Below, piece by piece: positions 14,015 through 22,774 of a DNA stretch of 64,000 nucleotides. The translations under genes and the position numbers were made by a program. The stretch is from JAFLUQ01 sp964442035. Lineage in GTDB: Bacteria > Bacillota > Clostridia > UMGS1883. Location of the stretch: the NCBI GenBank assembly GCA_964442035.1, contig CAYTWZ010000001.1:1-64000 (forward strand). Direction: 5' to 3'. The notes beneath the pieces are model-generated. The model was not told where the DNA came from. It worked only from the letters and a program-made list of their open reading frames with translations, and did not search any database. Position 1 is the first letter of the stretch. Each line of letters starts with the position of its first letter.

Positions 14015-14753
14015 CATCCAAGACAACATCATTGAGGTAAAAGACCTAAGAAAGAGCTTTGGCAAGCTGGAGGTGCTCCGGGGAATAACCGAAAATATCC
14101 GTCGTGGCGAGGTAGTGGCCGTTATCGGCCCCAGCGGCAGCGGAAAAAGCACCTTCCTGCGCTGTCTCAATCTCCTTGAGCAGCCAACCGGCGGCGAGGT
14201 ATACATTGACGGACAGTGCATTACCGACAAAAAGACCGACATTGACAAGGTGCGCCGGGAGATGGGAATGGTGTTCCAGCATTTCAATCTATTCCCCCAT
14301 CTTAAAATAATCGAAAACATTACCCTTGCTCCCCTTAAGCTCAAGCTGGTTAAGAACAGGGAGGAGGCCGAGGCCCTGGCCGTTAAGCTGCTGGAAAGGG
14401 TGGGTCTTGCGGATAAGGCCAAAAGCTACCCTGTACAGCTCAGCGGCGGACAGAAGCAGCGTATCGCCATTGCCCGGGCGCTTGCCATGAATCCCCGGAT
14501 AATGCTTTTTGACGAGCCTACCTCCGCCCTTGACCCGGAAATGGTAGGCGAGGTGCTCAAGGTAATGGCCGATCTGGCAAAGGAGGGCATGACCATGGTG
14601 ATAGTGACCCACGAGATGGGCTTTGCCAAAGAGGTCGCGGACAGGGTTTTCTTCATGGACGAGGGCATTATCGCCGAGCAGGGTACGCCCGACAGGATTT
14701 TTTCCGATCCCCAAAATCCCAGGACAAAGGAATTTCTGTCAAAGGTTTTGTGA
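14001..14753 (+). CDS. Amino-acid ABC transporter ATP-binding protein
   Basis: About 250 residues, GlnQ/HisP type, the cytosolic motor of the upstream permease. Walker A is GPSGSGKSTFLRCLN, the Q-loop region is GMVFQHFNLFPH, the signature motif is LSGGQKQRIAIARALA, Walker B is IMLFDEPTSALDPE, and the H-loop is VIVTHEMGFA. The GTG start at 14001 has GGAGAGGAGG at 13981-13990 and lies inside the end of the permease gene. The next gene starts within 21 bases, so the operon may continue into the aminopeptidase. Confidence 0.95.
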   Translation: MTQDNIQDNIIEVKDLRKSFGKLEVLRGITENIRRGEVVAVIGPSGSGKSTFLRCLNLLEQPTGGEVYIDGQCITDKKTDIDKVRREMGMVFQHFNLFPHLKIIENITLAPLKLKLVKNREEAEALAVKLLERVGLADKAKSYPVQLSGGQKQRIAIARALAMNPRIMLFDEPTSALDPEMVGEVLKVMADLAKEGMTMVIVTHEMGFAKEVADRVFFMDEGIIAEQGTPDRIFSDPQNPRTKEFLSKVL

Positions 14754-14773
14754 TCAAATATTTTAGGAAGGAA

Positions 14774-16165
14774 ATGACATTCGATATGAAGTATGAGGTA
14801 AAAAACGGCTGGATCAACATTGACCCCGTGAAGAAGGACGCGGTATACAGCTTTGCCAAGGGCTATAAGGACTTCCTCAACAAAGGAAAGACCGAGCGCG
14901 AGTGTGTGGAAGCAGCGGTTGAAATGGCCTGCGGCGCGGGCTTTAAGCCCTTGGACGAGGCCCAAGGCCTCAGTGCGGGGGACAAGATATACGCTGTCAA
15001 CAAAAACAAGGGTATCGTGCTGGCAGTCATAGGCAAAAAAAGGCTTACCGACGGAATAAGTATTGTGGGCTCCCACATTGACTCGCCCCGTCTGGATCTA
15101 AAGCAAAATCCACTTTACGAGGCCGACGAAATGGCGTTTTTGAAAACTCACTACTACGGCGGCATCAAAAAGTATCAGTGGCTTACTATCCCTCTGGCTA
15201 TTCACGGCGTGATCGTTAAGCAGAGCGGCGAGACCGTCAAGGTTCGCGTCGGCGATGAGGACGATGATGTGACCTTTGTTATTACCGATCTTCTCCCGCA
15301 TCTTGACAAAAATCAGATGAACAAGTCCGCCGCATCCTTTGTGGAAGGCGAAAATCTCAACCTTCTGGTGGGCTCTATCCCCGCGAATATAGAGGACGAG
15401 GACAAAAAGGTAAAGGCAAGCATACTGTCTATATTGGCGGAAAAGTACGGTGTCGATGAGGAGGATCTGACCTCCGCCGAGCTGGAGATTGTTCCCGCGT
15501 TTAAGGCTAAGGATCTGGGCTTCGACCGAAGCATGATCGCGTCGTACGGTCATGATGATCGCGTTTGCGCCTATCCAAACCTTAAGGCTCTTCTGGAAGC
15601 GAAGGAGCCCGACTATACGGCCCTTTGCGTCCTCACCGACAAGGAAGAGGTTGGCAGCATGGGCAATACCGGCGCCAAGAGCCGCTTTATGGAGCTGGCT
15701 ATATTGGAGCTTTTGGACAAGACAGGGGAGGGGACGGACGCCCTTACCCTTAACCGCTGCCTTGACCGCAGCTTGTGCCTCAGCGCCGATGTGAGCGCGG
15801 CCTTTGACCCCAACTTTGCCTCCGCTTACGAAAAGAACAACAGCGGACGGCTCAATTGCGGCATTGCTGTCAGCAAATACACCGGTTCCCGGGGCAAGAG
15901 CGGCAGCAACGACGCTCCCGCCGAGCTTATGGCCAAGATTCGCGGAATATTCAACGAGGCCGGCGTTCTCTGGCACACAGCCGAGCTTGGCAAGGTTGAC
16001 GAGGGCGGCGGCGGAACCATAGCCCAGTTTGTGGCCGACCTTGGTGTGGACACCATCGACTGCGGCGTTCCCATGCTCAGTATGCACTCCCCCTATGAGG
16101 TGGCGTCCAAGCTTGACGTCTATGAAGCGTACAAGGCGTTTGAAGCGTTTTTCGGAAGGAAATAA
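14774..16165 (+). CDS. M18-family zinc aminopeptidase
   Basis: About 463 residues of the aspartyl/cytosolic aminopeptidase family M18, which trims peptides intracellularly. Metal and active-site regions are GSHIDSPRLDLKQNPLYE (first metal His/Asp), FDRSMIASYGHDDRVCAYP (bridging Asp), CVLTDKEEVGSMGNTGAKS (catalytic Glu-Glu) and the late VPMLSMHSPYE (His). ATG 14774 follows AGGAAGG closely; ATG 14786 (MKYEVKNGW) is an alternative and a GTG at 14750 is unlikely. Being directly behind an amino-acid ABC transporter, it fits peptide and amino-acid scavenging. Confidence 0.92.
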   Translation: MTFDMKYEVKNGWINIDPVKKDAVYSFAKGYKDFLNKGKTERECVEAAVEMACGAGFKPLDEAQGLSAGDKIYAVNKNKGIVLAVIGKKRLTDGISIVGSHIDSPRLDLKQNPLYEADEMAFLKTHYYGGIKKYQWLTIPLAIHGVIVKQSGETVKVRVGDEDDDVTFVITDLLPHLDKNQMNKSAASFVEGENLNLLVGSIPANIEDEDKKVKASILSILAEKYGVDEEDLTSAELEIVPAFKAKDLGFDRSMIASYGHDDRVCAYPNLKALLEAKEPDYTALCVLTDKEEVGSMGNTGAKSRFMELAILELLDKTGEGTDALTLNRCLDRSLCLSADVSAAFDPNFASAYEKNNSGRLNCGIAVSKYTGSRGKSGSNDAPAELMAKIRGIFNEAGVLWHTAELGKVDEGGGGTIAQFVADLGVDTIDCGVPMLSMHSPYEVASKLDVYEAYKAFEAFFGRK

Positions 16166-16167
16166 AT

Positions 16168-16416
16168 ATGCGTATTGACAAGTTTCTTAAGGTGTCCCGC
16201 CTCATAAAACGACGCACAGTGGCCAATGAGGCCTGCGACGGGGGTCGCGTCAGCATCAACGGCAAAATCGCCAAGGCCGCTGCCGAGGTCAAAGAGGGGG
16301 ATATTATCGAGTTGCGCTTTGGGGAGCGCATGATAAAGGTGCGTGTGGAGTCCGTGAGAGAGCACGCCCTTAAAAATGACGCCGCCCTTATGTACAGTGT
16401 TATTGAAAATTCATAA
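16168..16416 (+). CDS. RqcP/Hsp15-like S4-domain RNA-binding protein
   Basis: 82 residues consisting of a single S4 domain (MRIDKFLKVSRLIKRRTVANEACDGGRVSINGK, then a VKEGDIIEL turn). Relatives include YabO/RqcP, which binds stalled 50S subunits carrying nascent-chain tRNA and assists poly-alanine tailing in ribosome quality control. It starts 2 bases after the aminopeptidase stop, so it is co-transcribed. The length equals the family norm. Confidence 0.88.
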   Translation: MRIDKFLKVSRLIKRRTVANEACDGGRVSINGKIAKAAAEVKEGDIIELRFGERMIKVRVESVREHALKNDAALMYSVIENS

Positions 16417-16419
16417 ATT

Positions 16420-16492
16420 TTCGTCGGGGGAACCCGAGCGGTTCCCCCGGCGGATACCCCCTCCGCATCGGGCGCTTACGCTTACGGAAAAT
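16420..16492 (-). repeat. Family C palindromic repeat
   Basis: Read on the minus strand: TTTTCCGTAAGCGTAAGCGC, CCGATGCGGA, TATCCGCC, then the hairpin GGGGGAACC/GGTTCCCCC and GACGAAAAT. The copy at 30809-30880 matches over nearly the whole length, and a fragment lies at 62385-62420. Together with the terminator at 16553 it fills part of the 16417-16888 gap. Confidence 0.75.
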
Positions 16493-16552
16493 AATTTTTA
16501 TTGGAATATATTTTGTTTGTAATAAAAATAATTTTCCTATCCCGATTAAGGT

Positions 16553-16595
16553 ATAAAATCCGAGGCACATGTCCCCGGATTTTATGTTTTTTATT
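16553..16595 (+). terminator. Intrinsic terminator
   Basis: ATAAAATCCG (16553-16562) pairs perfectly with CGGATTTTAT (16576-16585), then GTTTTTTATT. It probably ends the aminopeptidase/S4 operon. Confidence 0.8.
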
Positions 16596-16615
16596 GAAGG
16601 GGAGTTCCCCTTCAA
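16594..16615. other. 10-bp inverted repeat
   Basis: TTGAAGGGGA-GT-TCCCCTTCAA, a perfect inverted repeat overlapping the tail of the terminator. The remaining bases to 16870 are A+T-rich with no convincing gene and no promoter I can fix with confidence. Confidence 0.5.
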
Positions 16616-16888
16616 GCTTCCCCCATAGTATATAGGGGTTGTTAGATGTAAATACTTCTGTTGCGGGCGGTTTTGTGGCGCATACAGCAGCCTTTTTTAT
16701 TCACAAACAGGTTATGTATATATTGTACAAAAAAACTGTACTAAATTTATCAAATTTGACGAACCGAAATTGCTGTACTTTTTGGGTCAAATATGTTATA
16801 GTATATATGTATAATAACGGGAGAAAATATCTTGCGTTAATTGTGCAAAAGTGGCAAATTTAAATATTTTATTAAGGAGGAATTTTAT

Positions 16889-19800
16889 ATGAAAATTCAC
16901 AAGACCCTTGCGCTTGCGGTTGCGGTCGCCATGATCGTATCCATTATGCCCGCGTTCGGGTTGACGGCGTTCGCGGCAGTGGGCGACGGCATTATTTTAA
17001 GTGACGGCGTTACCGCCTATGTTTTGAACAGCGACAACCTTATCACCGACGGCTCCTTTGAGACCGACGCGTGGGAAAAGGCTCTTACCACAGGTGTGTA
17101 TGACGAACAGGAGAATGGCGTCGCTTATGTCGGCGTTATGAACCAGGACGAGCGTATGCTCCAAAGAGGAGCCACAGCCTTTGAGCGTGTTGCCGGATAT
17201 GACGGAAGCTATGCTATTGTTGCCGTTACCGATGACATCAGCCCCAAGGGCGATGGCAGCAGGCTTACTAACTACGAAAACGGGCCTACGTCCATTAAAC
17301 ACTATATACAGAATACCTCCGGCTCCGAGCAGAAGTATCTTGTGCGCTTCTGGGTCAAGGCGGCCGGTGAGGAAGCCGCTCCCTTCAAATATTATGTGGG
17401 TGCGAATACAGCCACAGCGGCTATTCCTTCCTATGAAACAGGCGCTGCTTCCGATGAATGGAAACAGATCGAGACTGTCTGCACCGTACCCGCCAGTCAG
17501 TATGTTATGATTAACATATATGATATGACCGCCAATTCCGTAGCTCTTGACGCGTTTGAGGTCTATGCCCTCACTGAGACCGCGGATTCAAAGGCGTTCA
17601 CCGAGGCTATGGCCGAGTGGAGCACCGCGTTCCCATATCTTGAGGGTCAGAGTATAAGCGAAAAGATCACTCTCCCCAAAAAGGTCGGTAACGCCAGCGT
17701 AGTATGGGATATACAGCCCACCGGCGTCATTGCCGCCGACGGCACTATCACCGCTCCCGCTGAAGATACCAAGGTTACATTGACCGCGACGATATCCGCC
17801 GGAAGCTTTTCCGCGCCCAAGACCTACAATCTTGTAGTCAAGGGCTTTGGAAGCGGACTTGTTGACGCGCTCAAGGCTGTCATCCCCGGCAGCGTAACCG
17901 ACAACGTGACTCTTCCCTCCTCTGTCCCCGGATATGACGGAAGCACAGTTACATGGAAGAGCAGCAATACGGCGATTATCGGCAACGACGGTTCATATAC
18001 CGCTCCCGCTGATAAGACCAAGGTTACTCTTACAGCCACAATTACATACAGCGGCGCCACAGTAACTCAGGACTTTGAGGTGAGCGCCGGCGTGCTTAAA
18101 ACACTTGTTCCTAACGGCGGCTTTGAGACTACGGATCTTTCCGGTTGGACAAACCGATTTGGCAATTCCATCGACGGCGCTGAGGTCGTTTATGACGACA
18201 CACTCGGTGCGAATGTATTGCACTTGGACGGCACTGACGGAACCGGAACAAACAGAAGCATAGGAACGACATGGTCTGTGACAACCGGCGTTGCATATGT
18301 ACTTTCTTTTGATATCTATATTAACAATATGGATCCTGTTTATAACGGCATCACCGATGCGGTGGGCGACGGCCCCGCAACCGGAAGCACAGGTCTGTCG
18401 GGCACAAAAATTGTTGATTTTTCCACTGAGGTTAATACCGGTAGCTGGAATCATATCGAAAAGCAGTTTATTGCCGCTACGGATTTGCTTTATTATCAGG
18501 CGAGCTGGACTGGCGAGTTAAAGCTTGGCAATGTTAAGCTTTGGCCTGTGCAGACCGACTTCACTACCAGCGTTACTATCAACTATCTTGACCGTGACAC
18601 AGGCAATAAGCTTAAGGACTCCAAGACAGTGGAGAATCTTGACGGAGCCAATGACGGAAGCATCTCTTACACGGCAGGTTCTTCCGAAAAGGCATATATT
18701 GAATATGGCGGTCACATTTATACCTACGATTCCACCAGTGTTGACAGTGTAGTCCTTAAGTCTAACGGCAACGTTATTGATCTTTACTTCAAGCTGACTG
18801 ACAACCTGATGACAAACGGCGATTTTGAGTCAGCCCTTGTGGGCACTACCATCCCCGGCTGGACAGTCGGCACGGGTAATGCCATGACAACCTCAAACTT
18901 TGAAATTGTGACCGAGGGCAACGGAAACCACTACCTTAAGTCAATCAGTCATGAGAGTGGCGATGGCGCAGGCTCAATCAAGACCTTTGTTGACCTCGAA
19001 CCCGGCAAGGTATACACCATATCCTTTGACATATGGTATACAGGCGACGGACCTGACGGAGTAGCCGACGGTCCCAGCGAGGAGTCTTACATCGGCGCCT
19101 ATCTTGTTGATTCCACCAAGGCTGATATAACAACAGGTAGCGACGCTGTTATCAATGAGCGCCGCGAAACCACCGGCGGCATCATTCCTCAGGCCAGCAA
19201 TCAGAAGGATATGTATCTGCTCAAGAACAGCGATGGCTGGACGACCGTTTCCACCACTCTTTATCCCAACGAGACCTATCAGACGCTTCTTATCATGGGC
19301 AAGTGGCTCAATCGTAAGGATAACGGGCAGACTGACGGTCGCTGGGCGTTCGACAACTTTGTTATTCAGACCGTGAAGGCCGAATTCAAGGGCGAAGTAA
19401 CTATTAATTATCTTGAAAAGGGAACGGATAAGGTCCTTAAGGCGGCAAGAACCGTGGCCGACCAGTACGGCGATACCACATATTATGCCGCTGCCTCCGA
19501 TAAGGAAGCTATAACAACCGAGGACGGAACAACATATATTTACGATACCGAAAGTGTTGACAATGTAGTTGTCGCAAAGGAAACAGGCAATGTTATCAAT
19601 CTTTACTTCAACAAGCTCGCGGCTGTTTCCGCGGCTGACGTGACGATTGATACCACCGTGGTCGATGGCCTTACTCTCCCCGAAACCGTGAGCGTAATAT
19701 ACAACGACGGCAGCACAAAGGCGGCTGCGGCAGTATGGGATGCGGCTCCCGCTCTTGAGGAAGGCAAAACATATACCGTCAACGGTAAGGCCGAAGGTCT

Positions 19801-21364
19801 TGACGTCAAGGCTGTGATAAATGTGTTCTATACAGCTGAGCTTCCTGATGACTATGACCAGTATGACTGGGTAGGCAATGACAAGAAGTATCCTGTTGAA
19901 AAAGGCTCCGCCAATCAGATTACAAATGGTGACCTGACCAATGGCATGACCGACTGGACAAGAGCTTCTGATGGCGCCGAGCTTGCTTGGGAAGTTGTTA
20001 ATAACAGTGAATTTACTTCCGGTAAGGCAATGCACTTTACGGGCACTTCTACAGGCGGCGGCGGTGAAAACACCATGAGGCGCTTTATCAAGGCTGAAGC
20101 CGGGAAGAGCTACTATGTATCCAACAAGGTTTACAATTCCCTCGGCGTGGCTACCACTGACCATGGCACCACAGGTATGAACGCCATGGTTGCTGTTGAG
20201 CTTGACGGTACCGGTTTTGGCGCACCCAAGACCAGCGGCGTTACAATTTACAGCCATGTTGACAATGGCGGCTATGACTCTTGGTCAGCCGGTGGGACAG
20301 CCGATACGAACTTCGTAATAAGCGGAACCATTGCGTCCAGAGAAGATGGCGTCTATCAGCCCGGAATAAATACCGTTGAGGCTGTTATCAAAGTTCCTGA
20401 AACCGCTTCTAATCCGTATATTATGCTTTCCTACGGCGCATGGGGCAGTACAGGGGTTTACTACGGCGATTTCCAGATGTACGAGGTTGCATCCGATGAA
20501 TGCGTGGATCTGTCCAAGAAGGTTAAGGTTACGGTAACGGTTGACGGAGTAGCCGGCGAGCCTGAGCTTGTTGACAAGGGCAGCGCGCTTCCCAGCTATG
20601 CGAATCTTTATCCCGGTGCGCTTATATCGATCGAGGGCAGCACAGATGAGCCTAATGTCAACGTAACCGTAAGCAATGAGGCTCCCGAGTTTAAATCCTC
20701 TATTGCTATTATCAACGGAAACGCTGTAATATACGCTGTTGGGGAAGCTGTAGCAGGAAAGGCTGTTATAGCTCAGTACGCTGACGGCAAGCTTATCGAT
20801 GTTGTGACCAAGGACGTAAATGTTGCGGCAGGCACAAGCGCGGAGATCGCGATTACAGCCGCTGAGGGCGCTACAGCCGTTCGTGTAATGGTTGTAGAGT
20901 CTCTCGAAACTATGGTTCCCGCGGTTAAGTCCACATCCGCTTCCGCAGGCTCCTATGCTCCCGCTATTATCACAGTAAGTGAAGAACCGCAGGCTAAGAG
21001 CGGATATGTTAAGGAAGCTATGTTTGACGGCGACAAGGAAAACACCCGCTGGACAAGTGACGGTGTAAGCGATGATGATCATCACTGCTGGTTCATTCTC
21101 GACTTCGGCAAGGATATCACAGCTCAGGAGATTGAGTTCTTCTTCAACAACGCCGCAAGCGGACGCAATACCATATTTACACTCAGTGTTTCTAAGGACG
21201 GCAAGGAATATACGCAGGTATTTGACGGCAAGAGCGAAGTTAACAGCGCTGTTATAAGCCTTGCTGAAGCCGGAAGCTTCCGTTACATCAAATATTACGG
21301 AAATGGCAACGACAATACCGCCGATCCTAAGTGGACTGCTATCAACGAGATTACTATTAAGTGA
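16889..21364 (+). CDS. Secreted multidomain carbohydrate-binding protein (1491 residues)
   Basis: A Sec signal peptide (residues 1-29, ending AFA) leads a string of non-catalytic beta domains. In order: CBM4/9-like module (~45-215, NLITDGSFETDAW); two atrophied bacterial Ig-like domains (~235-318 and 320-400, each ending TAPA…KVTLTATI); CBM (~404-557, VPNGGFETTDLSGW); MucBP-like repeat (~557-637, VTINYLDRDTG); CBM (~639-830); second MucBP-like repeat (~834-909, VTINYLEKGTD); Big_4-like Ig domain (~910-980); CBM (~1004-1204, NQITNGDLTNGMTDW); beta linker; and a C-terminal F5/8C discoidin/CBM32-like domain (~1349-1491, DGDKENTRWTSDG). No hydrolase domain, LPXTG, SLH or dockerin is visible. AAGGAGG sits before ATG 16889. 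A glycan adhesin or polysaccharide-binding scaffold is most likely. Confidence 0.85.
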   Translation: MKIHKTLALAVAVAMIVSIMPAFGLTAFAAVGDGIILSDGVTAYVLNSDNLITDGSFETDAWEKALTTGVYDEQENGVAYVGVMNQDERMLQRGATAFERVAGYDGSYAIVAVTDDISPKGDGSRLTNYENGPTSIKHYIQNTSGSEQKYLVRFWVKAAGEEAAPFKYYVGANTATAAIPSYETGAASDEWKQIETVCTVPASQYVMINIYDMTANSVALDAFEVYALTETADSKAFTEAMAEWSTAFPYLEGQSISEKITLPKKVGNASVVWDIQPTGVIAADGTITAPAEDTKVTLTATISAGSFSAPKTYNLVVKGFGSGLVDALKAVIPGSVTDNVTLPSSVPGYDGSTVTWKSSNTAIIGNDGSYTAPADKTKVTLTATITYSGATVTQDFEVSAGVLKTLVPNGGFETTDLSGWTNRFGNSIDGAEVVYDDTLGANVLHLDGTDGTGTNRSIGTTWSVTTGVAYVLSFDIYINNMDPVYNGITDAVGDGPATGSTGLSGTKIVDFSTEVNTGSWNHIEKQFIAATDLLYYQASWTGELKLGNVKLWPVQTDFTTSVTINYLDRDTGNKLKDSKTVENLDGANDGSISYTAGSSEKAYIEYGGHIYTYDSTSVDSVVLKSNGNVIDLYFKLTDNLMTNGDFESALVGTTIPGWTVGTGNAMTTSNFEIVTEGNGNHYLKSISHESGDGAGSIKTFVDLEPGKVYTISFDIWYTGDGPDGVADGPSEESYIGAYLVDSTKADITTGSDAVINERRETTGGIIPQASNQKDMYLLKNSDGWTTVSTTLYPNETYQTLLIMGKWLNRKDNGQTDGRWAFDNFVIQTVKAEFKGEVTINYLEKGTDKVLKAARTVADQYGDTTYYAAASDKEAITTEDGTTYIYDTESVDNVVVAKETGNVINLYFNKLAAVSAADVTIDTTVVDGLTLPETVSVIYNDGSTKAAAAVWDAAPALEEGKTYTVNGKAEGLDVKAVINVFYTAELPDDYDQYDWVGNDKKYPVEKGSANQITNGDLTNGMTDWTRASDGAELAWEVVNNSEFTSGKAMHFTGTSTGGGGENTMRRFIKAEAGKSYYVSNKVYNSLGVATTDHGTTGMNAMVAVELDGTGFGAPKTSGVTIYSHVDNGGYDSWSAGGTADTNFVISGTIASREDGVYQPGINTVEAVIKVPETASNPYIMLSYGAWGSTGVYYGDFQMYEVASDECVDLSKKVKVTVTVDGVAGEPELVDKGSALPSYANLYPGALISIEGSTDEPNVNVTVSNEAPEFKSSIAIINGNAVIYAVGEAVAGKAVIAQYADGKLIDVVTKDVNVAAGTSAEIAITAAEGATAVRVMVVESLETMVPAVKSTSASAGSYAPAIITVSEEPQAKSGYVKEAMFDGDKENTRWTSDGVSDDDHHCWFILDFGKDITAQEIEFFFNNAASGRNTIFTLSVSKDGKEYTQVFDGKSEVNSAVISLAEAGSFRYIKYYGNGNDNTADPKWTAINEITIK

Positions 21365-21447
21365 TTTACTGAAGCATGTCGCTGAAAGCCGAAGGCAATT
21401 CTCTGAGGATGCTGTAAAACGTAACAGAAGAAATTGAATAAGGTTAT

Positions 21448-21486
21448 CCCCGGGATCAGGACGATCACCTGTTCCCGGGGATTTTT
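21448..21486 (+). terminator. Terminator of the surface-protein gene
   Basis: 13-base arms CCCCGGGATCAGG (21448-21460) and CCTGTTCCCGGGG (21468-21480) with one mismatch, then ATTTTTC. Confidence 0.85.
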
Positions 21487-21520
21487 CAGCTATGCGAAAA
21501 ACCAATCAAGGTGTAGCTAA

Positions 21521-21687
21521 GGAAGTGTTGAATAATTCACACCTATGGCTTAAAACGCGGCCTAATGGGTAGTTCCCGCAGCACGGTTAAAAAGCCCAGT
21601 ATACATCAAGAATTCACGCGTTATTTGCCTTGCCGCGAGAAAAATTTCCTCGCCAATCGGCATTTTAGAATATTAATCGGCGCTTTT
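21521..21687 (+). repeat. MITE family A, full-length copy 1
   Basis: 167 bp. The left end GGAAGTGTTGAATAATTC and right end ATTAATCGGCGCTTTT are inverted repeats. It is flanked by CTAA on both sides (21517-21520 and 21688-21691), a 4-bp target-site duplication. No transposase ORF. Confidence 0.8.
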
Positions 21688-21689
21688 CT

Positions 21690-21742
21690 AAACGAAAGAA
21701 GCCCCGGGTCTCGTGCCGATCCGGGGACTTCTTTCGTTTGGC
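21690..21742. terminator. Family B1-type hairpin, probable bidirectional terminator
   Basis: AAACGAAAGAAG (21690-21701) pairs with CTTCTTTCGTTT (21728-21739), with an inner CCCCGG/CCGGGG. It separates the converging surface-protein and lipoprotein genes. The sequence is kin to the 5' module of repeat family B. Confidence 0.65.
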
Positions 21743-21763
21743 TGAATGCTTTTTTAAGCTCAC

Positions 21764-22633
21764 TTATTTATTCTCTACCTTGGTATCTTCCTTGGTATTC
21801 TCTGCCTTGGCATCTTCTTTGGCATCTGCCTTGGCATTTTCTTTGGAATTTGGAGTTTTCTTCATATTACGCACAATAACGAACACCGCTGTGCCAATTG
21901 CGATTACAGCAATAATAGGAATAATGATTTTCCCGGCGGAGCCGCTGTCCTTGCTGTCCTCATCCATGGGCTTGACATCCATAGGCGCGGCATCGTCACT
22001 GTTATCGTCTGTCACTGTTGTATAGCTTTTGTCCATTATCCGGCTTGAAACGAGGCTTACATTGACGCTGTCTTCTCCGCTCCCGCTCCATGTATAGGTA
22101 TTGGCATCCCGGGAGCCCGCGTTGGAGCTTTCCGCGTCGTCAGGCAGTACCACTGTAAGGCTGCCCTCATAAATGGCGGCATTGTCACTTGAAATAAGGT
22201 CGGAAGCCTTGAAGGCCTCGATGTTAAGAACGCCGTCCAGCTTAAGCTGACCCTTGTCATAGCGAACCCAAAGATCTCCGCCGGTTTCGGAGGTAGAGAA
22301 CGTGGGTACAAAGCCAAGACCCGTCCAGCTTTCGGGGGAGGTGAGCTCGTCAATGTCCTTGAAGCTGCGCTGCACAGTTATCCTGTAAAGCTCATCGTCC
22401 TCGCTTTCGGTATAGGGGATGCTGTTTTCGTCCAGAGAGTCTGTTATCAAAGTCTTGACCTGAGTCATAGCCTCATCATTGGCAACCAGTGCCTTTGTAA
22501 TGCCATAGTTGACATCAACGTCAAAGCTGCCGTCCTTATTGACAGTCAGCTTAATGTCGCTGCGTCCGCAGCCGCACAGGAGCAAAGCCAGCGCCAAAAC
22601 TATCGGAACAGTCTTTTTAAATGTCTTTTTCAT
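21764..22633 (-). CDS. Lipoprotein with C-terminal membrane anchor and charged tail
   Basis: 289 residues, function unknown. The N-terminus has a lipoprotein signal (VLALALLLCGCGRSD; Cys22 best fits the lipobox). A ~170-residue extracytoplasmic domain follows (KLTVNKDGSFDVDVNYGI…), resembling DUF3153/LppM-type lipoproteins. Next come an Asp/Ser-rich linker, one membrane helix (~235-257, IIIPIIAVIAIGTAVFVIV) and a repetitive Ala/Lys/Glu/Asp tail (NAKADAKEDAKAENTKED). The tail is encoded by imperfect direct repeats and may vary in length. It starts 7 bases after the 39-residue ORF upstream, so it is probably coupled to it. The weak SD (TAGGTG) supports coupling. Confidence 0.8.
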   Translation of the reverse strand: MKKTFKKTVPIVLALALLLCGCGRSDIKLTVNKDGSFDVDVNYGITKALVANDEAMTQVKTLITDSLDENSIPYTESEDDELYRITVQRSFKDIDELTSPESWTGLGFVPTFSTSETGGDLWVRYDKGQLKLDGVLNIEAFKASDLISSDNAAIYEGSLTVVLPDDAESSNAGSRDANTYTWSGSGEDSVNVSLVSSRIMDKSYTTVTDDNSDDAAPMDVKPMDEDSKDSGSAGKIIIPIIAVIAIGTAVFVIVRNMKKTPNSKENAKADAKEDAKAENTKEDTKVENK

Positions 22634-22640
22634 GGCGCAC

Positions 22641-22760
22641 CTATATGAACATGGGGGACTCTTCCTCCACAGGGTTGTGCTTCAGAACGTAAAACACCAT
22701 TGCGGTGCACATGGAAATGATTGCCGCCACAAGCAGGAAAAGCTTGATTTTGTTTTTCAT
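22641..22760 (-). CDS. 39-residue single-pass membrane peptide
   Basis: Small ORF MKNKIKLFLLVAAIISMCTA… ending PVEEESPMFI, with GGAGG 8 bases before the ATG. It has one predicted membrane helix (residues ~6-27) with a positive N-terminus and an acidic C-terminal tail. It lies between tex and the lipoprotein gene on the same strand, 14 bases after the tex stop. I recognise no family. The ideal SD, tight operon spacing and TM pattern support a real gene, possibly a partner or regulator of the lipoprotein. Confidence 0.6.
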   Translation of the reverse strand: MKNKIKLFLLVAAIISMCTAMVFYVLKHNPVEEESPMFI

Positions 22761-22774
22761 TGGATATTTCCTCC

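Noticed and set aside
16639..16863. 74-residue ORF upstream of the large surface protein
   Set aside because: No SD and A+T-rich, low-quality composition; it ends just before the real SD of the next gene.
18974..20257. 427-residue minus-strand ORF inside the surface-protein gene
   Set aside because: It is the antisense shadow of a gene with strong domain content; composition and lack of SD argue against it.
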